Source of the DNA: Chitinophagaceae bacterium
Lineage (GTDB): Bacteria > Bacteroidota > Bacteroidia > Chitinophagales > Chitinophagaceae
Direction of reading: 5' to 3'
Assembly (NCBI GenBank): GCA_023251335.1
Contig: JAHEZA010000015.1
Location: forward strand, 1-13,467
Length of the DNA stretch: 13,467 nucleotides
Shown here: piece by piece, positions 5,938-13,467 of the stretch
How positions within the stretch are numbered: the first letter of the stretch is position 1
Layout: every line of letters begins with the position of its first letter
Position numbers and translations under genes: made by a program
The notes under the pieces: model-generated
What the model saw: only the letters and a program-made list of their open reading frames with translations
Databases searched by the model: none
Told to the model about the DNA's origin: nothing

Positions 5938-8751
5938 ATGTTGCAACGTATTTGCTGTCTTACCTATCCAAAACTAATGAGAAGAACAATTTACGTTATT
6001 TTAATCTATTTTTCTCCCCAGGTTGTTCTTTGCCAAAATGCGGTGATCAAAGGCAGTATATTGGATTCATCTGCTAATTTTTCACCCGTTAATGCGGTAA
6101 TTTCAGTTTTGCGATCTAATGACTCTACACTTGTAAGATTTTCCAGGAGCGACAAAAACGGAAAATTCCAAATCAATAAATTGGATACCGGCAGATATCT
6201 ATTGCTCATTTCATATCCCAACTATGGCGACTATATAGATCATATAAGATTACAAAATAACCAGACTATTAACTTAAATAAAATCTACTTGACGCAAAAG
6301 GCAAAATTGCTGGAAGCTATTATTGTAAGGCAGGCTGCCATGAGGATAAAAGGTGACACAACTGAATTTACTGCTGATAGTTTTCATGTAAAACCCAATG
6401 CAACTGTCGAAGACCTCTTAAAAGAACTACCCGGCGTACAGGTTGATAAAGACGGAAAAATAACGGCCCAGGGCCAGCAGGTACAGAAAATCCTGGTGGA
6501 TGGAGACGAATTCTTTAGCGATGATCCCACTGTTGCCACCAGGAATTTAAGAGCTGATGCGGTAGATAAAGTACAAGTTTATGATAAAAAAAGTGATCAG
6601 GCCACTTTCACCGGCATTGATGACGGAGAAAAAACAAGAACGCTCAACCTGAAATTGAAAGACAATGCCAAACATGGATATTTTGGCAAAGCATCTGCCG
6701 GTGCACTCACAGAATATTATAACGCTGCGGCAATGATCAATGCATTTAAAGCCAAAAGAAAACTATCCGCTTTCACTATTGCCAGTAGCACAGACCAGAC
6801 TGGTCTTAATTTTGATGATTCAAGAAATTATGGTTTTGAAAACCAGGACGTATCATTTGACGGGGGAAGTGTAACGGTAACATCAGACAATGCAACAGAC
6901 CTTGGTGTTTCTAATTTCTATGGGCCAGGGTTGCCAAAAAGCGTGAAAGCAGGACTACATTTTTCAAATCAGTGGGATCAGGATAAATACAATGTCAACG
7001 GTAATTATGTATTGAATCAAATGTCAACAGTAACTGACGGCAACACTTACACGCAAAACATTCTTGCCGATTCTCTTTATTATACAAGGAATGAAGCAAC
7101 CTCTCATTCGAACAAGCTACGAAATACACTAAGCGGAAAAATGGAAATACAATTAGATTCTTCTTCGTCATTAAAATTAACTGCGTTTGGCAGCGTCAGC
7201 ACCAACAGTGTTTCCAATGAAGATCAGACAGAAGCTTTAAGTGAGGAAATCAAACCCGTTAACAGTAGTAAGCGAAATATTTCTTCCGATGGCAATAACG
7301 CTAATTTCATATCATCTTTACTTTGGAGAAAGAAACTCAAAAAGAACGGGCGTACTATTTCAATTTCTTTTAACGAGCGATTCGTTGGATCGGACAGTAA
7401 AGGATTTTTAAATAATCGTTCGGATTTTTATGACACAGATGGAATGCTCTATAGTACAGACACAACAGACCAGAATAAAATCAATAATACTTCTAATAAT
7501 ATAATTGGCCTGAAAGCAACCTATACGGAACCTCTTTCAAAAAAATCATTCCTGGAATTCAATTACTCACTTTATAACAATAACAGCAAAAATGAAATTG
7601 AAACTTTTGATAAAGGTATAAGTGGAAAATATGAAGTGCTGGTAGATTCACTAAGTAATAATTTTAAATACCACTATCTAACAAATAGTGGAGGTATCAA
7701 TTATCTTTTCAATGACAAAAAAGTAAATTTTTCGTTTGGCGGAAACGTTGCAAACACTACATTTCAGCAGACAGACATGTTGCTGGATACTTCACGAAAA
7801 TCAAATTATTACAATTTATTTCCGCGCGCCACTTTCAGATACAAGATAAACGCTTACAGCAATTTTAATATTTCTTACAGTGGGAGCACCAGACAACCGA
7901 CTATTGACCAGGTTCAACCCTTAAAAAACAATAATGATCCTTTAAATATCATTGTGGGGAACCCCAATCTGAAACAGCAGTTTTCTAACAATTTTAATTT
8001 GGTTTTTAGAGGCTACCAGGTGCTCAATCAACGGTTCTTTTATCTCGGAGCTAATGCCGATTTTACAGAAGACCAAATAAGCAGTAGCTATACAATTGAT
8101 ACAATGGGCAGAAAAGTGAGCCAATATGTAAATGTTAATGGTAACCGTTCAGCCAGTATCTATGGCGGCGTTGGGATGAAAATACCTAAAACTAATATCA
8201 TGATCCAGGTGGCGCCAAATATTAGTTTTTCACAGTATGCAAATTACATTAATGGCGAAGAAAATATGACAACAAGCGCCTACTACGCCGCTAGATTTGC
8301 TATGGTGATGAATAAAAAGGATGCTTACGAATTCGGCGTTGCGATTAACCCAGCTTACAATAATTCCAAATCAAGTATTAGTTCTGTGGCTGCCACCCGT
8401 TACTGGACCGGTGTTTTTTCGGCCGAAGGCGATTATCAGCTACCTTGGAAAATGGAATTAGGATCGGATGTTGATTTTAATCTAAGACAAAAATTAGGTT
8501 CTTACGATCAGAATACCAACGTGATTTTATGGAATGCGTACATGGAGAAGAAATTGCTGAAAAAAGACATACTCACTTTGCGTGTAAGCGTTAATGACAT
8601 ACTCAACCAGAATGTAGGATTTAGCCGTACCATTCAGCCTGAGGCAATTGAGGAAAAGCATTATCTTACTTTCCAACGATATGGACTTATTACGCTTACT
8701 TATAATTTTAACAATAAAGGTGGGGCCAGCCAGCCAACATCAACATTTTAA
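5938..8751 (+). CDS. Outer-membrane beta-barrel protein, TonB-receptor-like with CarboxypepD_reg-like domain
   Basis: A 937-residue outer-membrane protein of the Bacteroidota type with a signal peptide (residues about 14-32 from the chosen start, ending VVLC before Gln), a carboxypeptidase-regulatory-like beta-sandwich (about 34-118), a plug-like segment (about 150-245) and a large barrel (250-937) ending in Phe. The plug carries the familiar run LLKELPGVQVDKDG, then KILVDGDEFFSDDP and AVDKVQVYDKKSD. Family members act as ligand-gated receptors or surface proteins; the substrate is unknown. No SusD partner is present, which argues against a polysaccharide-utilisation locus. A gene for a GLPGLI protein starts 10 nt after the stop, so the two are almost certainly co-transcribed. 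The open frame extends upstream to a TTG at 5911. I prefer the ATG at 5938, which follows an A-run with A at -3 and -6; the ATG at 5977 would also give a good signal peptide. Confidence 0.9.
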   Translation: MLQRICCLTYPKLMRRTIYVILIYFSPQVVLCQNAVIKGSILDSSANFSPVNAVISVLRSNDSTLVRFSRSDKNGKFQINKLDTGRYLLLISYPNYGDYIDHIRLQNNQTINLNKIYLTQKAKLLEAIIVRQAAMRIKGDTTEFTADSFHVKPNATVEDLLKELPGVQVDKDGKITAQGQQVQKILVDGDEFFSDDPTVATRNLRADAVDKVQVYDKKSDQATFTGIDDGEKTRTLNLKLKDNAKHGYFGKASAGALTEYYNAAAMINAFKAKRKLSAFTIASSTDQTGLNFDDSRNYGFENQDVSFDGGSVTVTSDNATDLGVSNFYGPGLPKSVKAGLHFSNQWDQDKYNVNGNYVLNQMSTVTDGNTYTQNILADSLYYTRNEATSHSNKLRNTLSGKMEIQLDSSSSLKLTAFGSVSTNSVSNEDQTEALSEEIKPVNSSKRNISSDGNNANFISSLLWRKKLKKNGRTISISFNERFVGSDSKGFLNNRSDFYDTDGMLYSTDTTDQNKINNTSNNIIGLKATYTEPLSKKSFLEFNYSLYNNNSKNEIETFDKGISGKYEVLVDSLSNNFKYHYLTNSGGINYLFNDKKVNFSFGGNVANTTFQQTDMLLDTSRKSNYYNLFPRATFRYKINAYSNFNISYSGSTRQPTIDQVQPLKNNNDPLNIIVGNPNLKQQFSNNFNLVFRGYQVLNQRFFYLGANADFTEDQISSSYTIDTMGRKVSQYVNVNGNRSASIYGGVGMKIPKTNIMIQVAPNISFSQYANYINGEENMTTSAYYAARFAMVMNKKDAYEFGVAINPAYNNSKSSISSVAATRYWTGVFSAEGDYQLPWKMELGSDVDFNLRQKLGSYDQNTNVILWNAYMEKKLLKKDILTLRVSVNDILNQNVGFSRTIQPEAIEEKHYLTFQRYGLITLTYNFNNKGGASQPTSTF

Positions 8752-8761
8752 TATTGAAAAA

Positions 8762-9490
8762 ATGATAAAAATAATTTTTACCGCGTTCATTTTTTTCATT
8801 GTCAAATACACCTTTGCACAAGCGCAATTTATTTCGAAGGGAATTATAGAATTTGAAAAACGTACCAATATGTGGGCAGACCTGAAAGGGAGCTACGCCG
8901 AGCAAATGAAAAAAACGGTTCCTGAATATAAAACTGACTATTTCAATTATGAATTTGATAATGACAAATCAATCTATGCACCGGGCCGCGAATCAAATAA
9001 CAAGCCATCTTCTTTTTTGGGAATGCCTGCAACCGATAATCAGGTTTACAGCGATTTTAAAACAAAAAAATATATTGCAAAAAAGAATGTTTTTGAAAAA
9101 ACTTTTTTGATTGAAGATAGTTTAAGAAATGCAACGTGGAAAATCACGAATGATTTCAGAGAGATTGCAGGCTTCAATTGCAGAAGGGCTACTACTGTCA
9201 TCATGGATTCTATTTTTGTAGTGGCATTTTATACCGACCAAATCATGATTCCCGGAGGACCGGAAAGTTTCAATGGCTTGCCTGGAATGATACTGGGATT
9301 AGTTATTAACCGACTACACACTACCTGGTATGCTACAAAAGTGGAGTTGGCTGACGTAGATATTAATGATATCACCCCTCCCAAATCGGGCAAGAAAACC
9401 GATAATGAAAAATTACTGGAAGTGTTGAAATCTTCCATGAAAGTTTGGGGAGCTGACGCCGTCAGCAATATATGGGCGTCAATGATTTGA
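8762..9490 (+). CDS. GLPGLI-family exported protein
   Basis: A 242-residue protein of the GLPGLI (Porph_ging) family, which is confined largely to Bacteroidota and has no established biochemical function. Residues 1-19 form a signal peptide (Met-Ile-Lys-Ile-Ile, hydrophobic core, Thr-Phe-Ala-Gln). The body shows the family layout: an early beta strand GIIEFEK (27-33), ATWKIT (124-129), the conserved IAGFNCRRA (136-144), then GGPESFNGLPGMILG (165-179) containing the family motif as Gly-Leu-Pro-Gly-Met-Ile. Length is normal. The frame is open upstream to 8648 inside the barrel gene, but the ATG at 8762 is chosen because it follows AATATTGAAAAA and is immediately followed by the signal peptide. 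The 10-nt gap indicates translational coupling with the upstream barrel gene; a periplasmic or surface partner role is inferred. Confidence 0.88.
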   Translation: MIKIIFTAFIFFIVKYTFAQAQFISKGIIEFEKRTNMWADLKGSYAEQMKKTVPEYKTDYFNYEFDNDKSIYAPGRESNNKPSSFLGMPATDNQVYSDFKTKKYIAKKNVFEKTFLIEDSLRNATWKITNDFREIAGFNCRRATTVIMDSIFVVAFYTDQIMIPGGPESFNGLPGMILGLVINRLHTTWYATKVELADVDINDITPPKSGKKTDNEKLLEVLKSSMKVWGADAVSNIWASMI

Positions 9491-9640
9491 AACCTAATTC
9501 ACCGTGTTATTGTTTAATTGCTTTAGATAAAAATTAGAAATTTACATTTTTTGTTGCTCTGCTATACCCGGCATTTGCCTTGCCATTTATTTCCGTTTTT
9601 AAAGAAATGATTAACTTTATTGTCAACCTATTTTTCAATT

Positions 9641-10489
9641 ATGAAGACGCTGTTATTACCGGTTGATTTTACACCGGCTTCCGAAAACGCGATAAATTTT
9701 GCCGTTGAATGGAGCATGAAATATCTTTATGAAAGAATTATTATCGTAAAATCATTTTATACTTCCATGTACGAAAGTGTAATCATGGCGGGAGAATTTG
9801 CCAATGTAGACCAGCAATACCTGAATCTTATAAGAGAAAAAGAAAAGGAGCGCCTGGATAATTTATGTAAAACAGTTAATGGAAAAACGAATGATGGGAT
9901 TCTGGTACAATCTTCTGTAAGCGAATTGCCGCTTGTAAGGACTATTAATGAACTCATAAAATCTGAACGACCTGAAATGATATTGCTGGGCAACGACCAG
10001 GTAAATAATTATAATGTAGCTTTTGTATCAGGAAACGTGATAAGCATTGCCAAAAGCAGCCCGGTGAAGGTTTTGGTTGTTCCCGCAAATTGTTCCTACA
10101 AGCCGATTCAGGAAGTGTTGGTACCCTGCGACTACAATTCAGTTGAATCGCTAAATAAAATAAATAGCCTTCGCTCATCACCACGTTGGCATGATGTAAA
10201 GCTTCTCGTACTGAATGTAAATACTAAGAAAAGCCACATCAATCCGGATGAAAATATCAAGGCTGCTGAAAATAGCCTGCATGAATATTTAAAAAATTTC
10301 AGACACGAAATTTATTATTCTGAAGATAAAAATGTAATAAGAGGCATACTCAATTTTCCAAAAATAAACGAAGTGCAATTGATGTTTGCGCTACCTGGCC
10401 GTTATAGTTTTCTTTATTCTTTAACGCATAAAAGCGTATCCGAAGCGCTTTATAAAAATGCCTCTTTGCCGGTAATGATTCTTAAATAG
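9641..10489 (+). CDS. Universal stress protein, tandem UspA domains
   Basis: A 282-residue cytoplasmic protein with two UspA-like domains, about 1-148 (MKTLLLPVDFTPASENAINFA ... VKVLVVP) and 156-282 (IQEVLVPCDYN ... LPVMILK). The beta-1 Asp that contacts nucleotide is present in both (Asp9, Asp164). The ATP-loop pattern Gly-x2-Gly-x9-Gly-Ser/Thr is degenerate: domain 1 has Gly117-x2-Gln and later Gly131-Asn132, so it may not bind ATP in the classical way. The second domain ends with the THKSVSEAL segment often seen in Bacteroidota tandem Usps. The frame could start at a TTG at 9620, but the ATG at 9641 begins exactly at beta-strand 1. A weak -7-like box TAACTTTA lies at 9612-9619. The gene is monocistronic and convergent with oxyR, 49 nt apart. 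Stress role is inferred from family only. Confidence 0.9.
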   Translation: MKTLLLPVDFTPASENAINFAVEWSMKYLYERIIIVKSFYTSMYESVIMAGEFANVDQQYLNLIREKEKERLDNLCKTVNGKTNDGILVQSSVSELPLVRTINELIKSERPEMILLGNDQVNNYNVAFVSGNVISIAKSSPVKVLVVPANCSYKPIQEVLVPCDYNSVESLNKINSLRSSPRWHDVKLLVLNVNTKKSHINPDENIKAAENSLHEYLKNFRHEIYYSEDKNVIRGILNFPKINEVQLMFALPGRYSFLYSLTHKSVSEALYKNASLPVMILK

Positions 10490-10538
10490 TTTATTGACAG
10501 CAGGCAAAGAAATAAGGCTAATTCTCATTTTTAACGAA

Positions 10539-11483
10539 TCAGTTTTCACGGATATTAATGATATTTTTTTTGATTTTTGTTTTCATCTCCTGTGGAATGT
10601 GATTTAGTATTTCCTCATTAAGGATATTGATCAATCGTTCCTTCACAAAATAACGATACGTAACCAGCCCGATTTCCCGAACCGGCGCCGGCGCTTTAAA
10701 ATAACGAACATTATTTTTTTGTTTTGCACTCATATCCTTCAATGCCAGCATTGGCAGTATCGTAATTCCTTCATTGGTCTCTACAATCTTCTTCAAGGTT
10801 TCGATGCTTCCGGTAGCAAAATCAAGCTGGTGCAACTCTTTTTCTTTATTTCTCAACTCGCATAAATTGAAAGCTTGTGCACGAAGGCAATGACCTTCTT
10901 CGAGTAAGCATAACCGGTTTACGTCGATATCATTAGCCAGCACATATTTCTTTTTCAATATTTTTTCTCCCGATGCGGCATAGACTACAAAGGGTTCGTA
11001 AAACAGTGTTTGCTCCATGATAGATGGCAGCCTCAGCGGTGTAGATAACAATCCCGCATCCAGGCTGTGATTCTCTAATTGGTGAATAATATCATCTGTT
11101 GTAAGTTCACTGATCCTGAGCCTGACCATTGGATATTTTTTTAAAAATGAATTCATAAACAAAGGCAAAAGGTAAGGCGCCAGTGTTGGGATAATTCCGA
11201 TTCTTAATTCGCCACTTAGTTCTCCCTGCGCTTCTTTTACAATTTCTCCAAGGCGGCTGCTTTCGTGCAAAATTATTTTAGACTGTGCGATAATTTTCTT
11301 TCCTATATCAGTTGGCACCACCGGCTGACGGCTTCTGTCAAAAATTTTTACTTCCAATTCATCTTCCAGTTTTTTGATCATCATACTAAGGGTAGCCTGA
11401 GTAACGAAACACTTTTCTGAGGCCTTTACGAAATGCCGGCAGTTGTCTACGGCTACAATGTATTCTAATTGTTGAATATTCAT
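10539..11483 (-). CDS. oxyR: Peroxide-sensing LysR-type regulator OxyR
   Basis: A 314-residue LysR-type regulator. The helix-turn-helix domain is about 1-60 (MNIQQLEYIVAV ... QATLSMMIKKLEDEL), followed by a linker helix and a periplasmic-binding-like sensor domain (about 90-295). The redox signature GHCLRAQAFNLC places cysteines at 199 and 208, the same residue numbers as the disulfide pair of E. coli OxyR. His198, Arg201 and Thr100 (IPTLAPYLLP), residues of the peroxidatic pocket, are also kept; Asp202 of E. coli is Ala here. GSIETLKKIVETNEGITILP (226-245) is the typical OxyR C-lobe. In the family, H2O2 oxidises Cys199 and the disulfide form activates catalase, peroxiredoxin and Dps genes. 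It is divergent from a flavin oxidoreductase gene across 271 nt that contains an OxyR-type palindrome, and convergent with a universal stress gene. Confidence 0.95.
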   Translation of the reverse strand: MNIQQLEYIVAVDNCRHFVKASEKCFVTQATLSMMIKKLEDELEVKIFDRSRQPVVPTDIGKKIIAQSKIILHESSRLGEIVKEAQGELSGELRIGIIPTLAPYLLPLFMNSFLKKYPMVRLRISELTTDDIIHQLENHSLDAGLLSTPLRLPSIMEQTLFYEPFVVYAASGEKILKKKYVLANDIDVNRLCLLEEGHCLRAQAFNLCELRNKEKELHQLDFATGSIETLKKIVETNEGITILPMLALKDMSAKQKNNVRYFKAPAPVREIGLVTYRYFVKERLINILNEEILNHIPQEMKTKIKKNIINIREN

Positions 11484-11551
11484 AAGTATTTTTTCATTTA
11501 AAAAACGCCCTCTAATCCGCTATCAACTCATCCGAAACTTTCTAATCCTTC

Positions 11552-11566
11552 ATAGGTGACATCTAT
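11552..11566. promoter_or_regulatory. OxyR-type operator palindrome
   Basis: ATAGGTGACATCTAT fits the OxyR half-operator consensus ATAGnTnnnAnCTAT at every fixed position, and also the general LysR T-N11-A rule. A third half-site ATAG lies at 11573-11576, 10 nt after the CTAT (the E. coli spacing would give 11), and a weak fourth, GTAT, at 11587-11590. It lies 68 nt upstream of the oxyR start codon and 188 nt from the flavin oxidoreductase start. The position suits autoregulation of oxyR, as in other LysR systems. Confidence 0.65.
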
Positions 11567-11754
11567 ACGAATATAGATTAATATCGGTATCATTAATATA
11601 TTACCCATTAACATAATTGAAGATTGACTAAAATACAATTTAGAAAATCGAAAACACGCTTTTCAGAACTAAAGCGAAATCTAACAAAACAATAGAAGTA
11701 CTTTTTCATTCTAACCCTTTCTTTTCACGAACTTTGACTGAAATCTTTTCAAGA

Positions 11755-12765
11755 ATGAATATAAAATTATCCTCAATACCATTTTCATTATTAGAACTGG
11801 CAACCGTATCGGAAGGTGATTTACCAAAAGATACCTTTATTAAAATCCTCGACCTCGCTAAGCATGTCGAAGAATTTGGTTATAATCGTTATTGGCTTTC
11901 TGAGCACCATAACATGGTTAGCGTTGCAAGCGCTGCTACTTCTGTTTTGATAGGATACATTGCCGCGGGCACTTCAACCATCCGCGTAGGTTCGGGCGGC
12001 ATCATGCTTCCCAACCATTCTCCGTTGGCTGTCGCAGAACAGTTCGGTACATTAGAATCTATTTATCCCGGAAGAATTGATTTAGGCTTAGGCCGCGCGC
12101 CGGGAACAGACCAACAAACCGCCATGGCATTACGAGGTGACTTTTTCAATAACGCGCAAGAGTTTCCACAAAACGTACTAAGGCTACAAACTTATTTTTC
12201 TGAAGAAAACAAAATAGCAAAAGTAAGAGCCATTCCCGGCGAAGGGCTACACATTCCTATCTGGATACTTGGATCAAGCACCGATAGCGCACAACTTGCC
12301 GCTGTTTTAGGACTGCCTTACGCATTTGCCACTCATTTTGCTCCGGCACAATTTGAAGCGGCTATTCAGTTATACAGAGAAACTTTCAGACCATCTGCAT
12401 CTCTTAAAGAACCTTATGTAATGGCTTGTGTAAATATGATAGCGGCAGACACGGATAAAGAAGCCAATAAATTAGCCACTTCACTTTACCAGATGTTTAT
12501 AGGGATCGTAACAGGGCATAGAAAACTCTTGCAGCCGCCTGTTGATAATATGGATAAGCTATGGACTGATTACGAAAAAGAATTAACCTCTCAAATGCTG
12601 AACTATTCTTTTATTGGTAATCCTGAAACTATTAAGGAACAAATGCAGCAATTCATCAACGAAACAAAAATCAATGAAATCATGGTGATCTCAAATATAT
12701 ATGATCACAAGGCTAAGATTCATTCTTACGAGCTCTTCGCTCAGATAATAAAAAACGCTTTATGA
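11755..12765 (+). CDS. yhbW: LLM-class flavin-dependent oxidoreductase, YhbW-like
   Basis: A 336-residue bacterial-luciferase-like (LLM class) TIM-barrel protein expected to use reduced FMN or F420-type flavin; its substrate is unknown, as for E. coli YhbW. The close resemblance to YhbW is clear: FSLLELATVSEGD (10-22), YWLSEHHNM (46-54), VGSGGIMLPNHSPLAVAEQFGTL (78-100), YPGRIDLGLGRAPGTD (104-119), IPIWILGSS (167-175) and YAFATHFAP (189-197). The SEHH and GSGG segments are typical flavin-pocket positions of the class. The open frame could begin at a TTG at 11734; the ATG at 11755 gives the normal family N-terminus. A promoter-like box GAACTTTG (11729-11736, one mismatch to TAnnTTTG) would leave a very short leader. 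The gene is divergent from oxyR and shares its control region, so redox-stress regulation is plausible but unproven. Confidence 0.93.
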   Translation: MNIKLSSIPFSLLELATVSEGDLPKDTFIKILDLAKHVEEFGYNRYWLSEHHNMVSVASAATSVLIGYIAAGTSTIRVGSGGIMLPNHSPLAVAEQFGTLESIYPGRIDLGLGRAPGTDQQTAMALRGDFFNNAQEFPQNVLRLQTYFSEENKIAKVRAIPGEGLHIPIWILGSSTDSAQLAAVLGLPYAFATHFAPAQFEAAIQLYRETFRPSASLKEPYVMACVNMIAADTDKEANKLATSLYQMFIGIVTGHRKLLQPPVDNMDKLWTDYEKELTSQMLNYSFIGNPETIKEQMQQFINETKINEIMVISNIYDHKAKIHSYELFAQIIKNAL

Positions 12766-12973
12766 TATAACAATAAAATGGAATTTACGTTTAGTTAGAA
12801 TTATTGCAACAGATAAAACAAGAATTTCCATTATTTGTTTATTTACTGAAAACTCACAGGTAAACCTCGCTGGGTAGTACTTATGATTCTCACCGGTTCC
12901 GTTTTAAATTCATTATTTTTTTTGCCGCACAATTAATTCATTAAGCTGGCGTTATAATAATATATCCCATAAA

Positions 12974-13019
12974 AGACTGGCTAGTATGAATCCCATTTTT
13001 TATTCATGCTAGCCGGTTT
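12974..13019. terminator. Strong stem-loop; terminator or 5'-leader structure
   Basis: AGACTGGCTAGTATGAAT (12974-12991) pairs with ATTCATGCTAGCCGGTTT (13002-13019) over 18 bp with three G-U wobbles and a 10-nt loop, CCCATTTTTT. AAAA flanks the left side. A clean U-tract is lacking to the right (TTTAACT), while reading leftward the hairpin is followed by CTTTTAT. It sits 208 nt after the oxidoreductase stop and 37 nt before the next start codon, so it could end the upstream transcript in a non-classical way or be a leader structure of the downstream gene. Other intergenic sequence in 12766-13056 shows nothing else I can name. Confidence 0.55.
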
Positions 13020-13056
13020 AACTAAAATCCAATATCGCTTTAAAGTCCAACTGACA

Positions 13057-13467
13057 ATGAAGAAACAAAGAAAAGAAAAAACCACTGTCCTTTTTGTAAA
13101 CAAGGATGCCCAGGGCATCAAACCTATGAAGATTTCCGCGGGACTAATCCTCAACTGGAAAAAATATGTAGCCGGCATTTCGTTCATCTTTATAGCTTTA
13201 ATTGGAGCTATTATTTATTTAAGTTCTCACAGTATTCAGCAACAAAAAACACAGATCGTTCTAACTCACCGTGTTGACACGTTGCAAACTGTAATAGAAA
13301 AAGTGGATACCAGCGCGGTGCGCAAAAAGTTTTCAAATATTGATAAGGAGTTATCGACTATTAATGATTACCTGAAGGCGAGGGGCATCAAGCCAACCTT
13401 TAAAGGGCCAGAAGGTGGCGAATCAGACGACGATATCATTTCAACCGATGAGATTAGTGATTTCTAC
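13057..13467 (+). CDS. N-terminal part of a membrane-anchored protein, probably M23 peptidase (partial)
   Basis: The first 137 codons of a gene that runs off the right edge with no stop. The protein starts with a basic cytoplasmic segment (MKKQRKEKTTVLFVNKDAQG), then LNWKKY and one transmembrane helix (about 37-57, ending IIYLSS). A Gln/Lys-rich, probably coiled-coil stretch follows (about 59-105), with FSNIDKELSTINDYLKARG (92-110). From memory, this layout and the 'KELSTINDYLKARG' style resemble the N-termini of Bacteroidota M23-family (LytM/MepM-like) metallopeptidases, which have the catalytic zinc domain at the C-terminus. That domain is outside the window, so the assignment is tentative. 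The ATG at 13057 follows a CAACTGACA leader; the strong stem-loop is 37 nt upstream. Confidence 0.6.
   Translation, partial: MKKQRKEKTTVLFVNKDAQGIKPMKISAGLILNWKKYVAGISFIFIALIGAIIYLSSHSIQQQKTQIVLTHRVDTLQTVIEKVDTSAVRKKFSNIDKELSTINDYLKARGIKPTFKGPEGGESDDDIISTDEISDFY

Noticed and set aside
12777..12832. AATGGAA ... TTCCATT inverted repeat after the oxidoreductase gene
   Set aside because: Seven base pairs across a 42-nt gap; not distinguishable from chance.
12850..12910. GC-richer stretch with GGTAG and CGGTTCC, considered as a tRNA
   Set aside because: No pairing acceptor ends, D-arm or anticodon stem could be formed.
12981..13187. Minus-strand open frame of 68 codons
   Set aside because: It overlaps the hairpin and the start of the membrane-anchored gene on the other strand, which has a clear transmembrane and coiled-coil pattern.

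Overview
The window looks like an ordinary chromosomal stretch from an AT-rich member of the Bacteroidota, most likely a Chitinophagaceae-type soil or freshwater bacterium. The evidence is a large outer-membrane barrel protein with an N-terminal carboxypeptidase-regulatory-like domain, a GLPGLI-family secreted protein beside it, start codons with A-rich leaders and mostly no Shine-Dalgarno sequence, and the sequence style of the TolC, GlgB and OxyR proteins. No insertion sequence, phage gene, CRISPR array, tRNA or rRNA is visible.

Layout: positions 29-555 are non-coding and carry operator-like dyads. They lead into a two-gene unit on the + strand: a LolD/MacB-type ABC ATPase (556-1224) and a TolC-family outer-membrane efflux protein (1259-2674). 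An arginase-family ureohydrolase follows (2840-3787, +) and converges on a solitary glycogen branching enzyme, GlgB (3850-5802, -). Divergent from glgB is a second two-gene unit: an outer-membrane beta-barrel protein of the TonB-receptor-like type (5938-8751) and a GLPGLI-family exported protein (8762-9490), 10 nt apart. A tandem-domain universal stress protein (9641-10489, +) then converges on oxyR (10539-11483, -). OxyR is divergent from a YhbW-like flavin-dependent oxidoreductase (11755-12765, +). The right edge holds the first 137 codons of a membrane-anchored protein (13057 onward) that resembles the N-terminus of Bacteroidota M23 peptidoglycan peptidases.

How the genes relate: the ABC ATPase and TolC probably belong to one envelope export or lipoprotein-release machine whose permease and adaptor are not in the window. 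The barrel and GLPGLI pair form an envelope module of unknown substrate. The best regulatory signal is in the oxyR/yhbW-like divergent region, where a 15-bp palindrome exactly matches the OxyR half-operator pattern. The OxyR protein has both redox cysteines at the same residue numbers as E. coli OxyR. This suggests OxyR autoregulation and possibly peroxide control of the flavin enzyme. I see no clearly new multi-gene system; the window is mostly housekeeping and envelope genes with a few regulatory sites worth checking.
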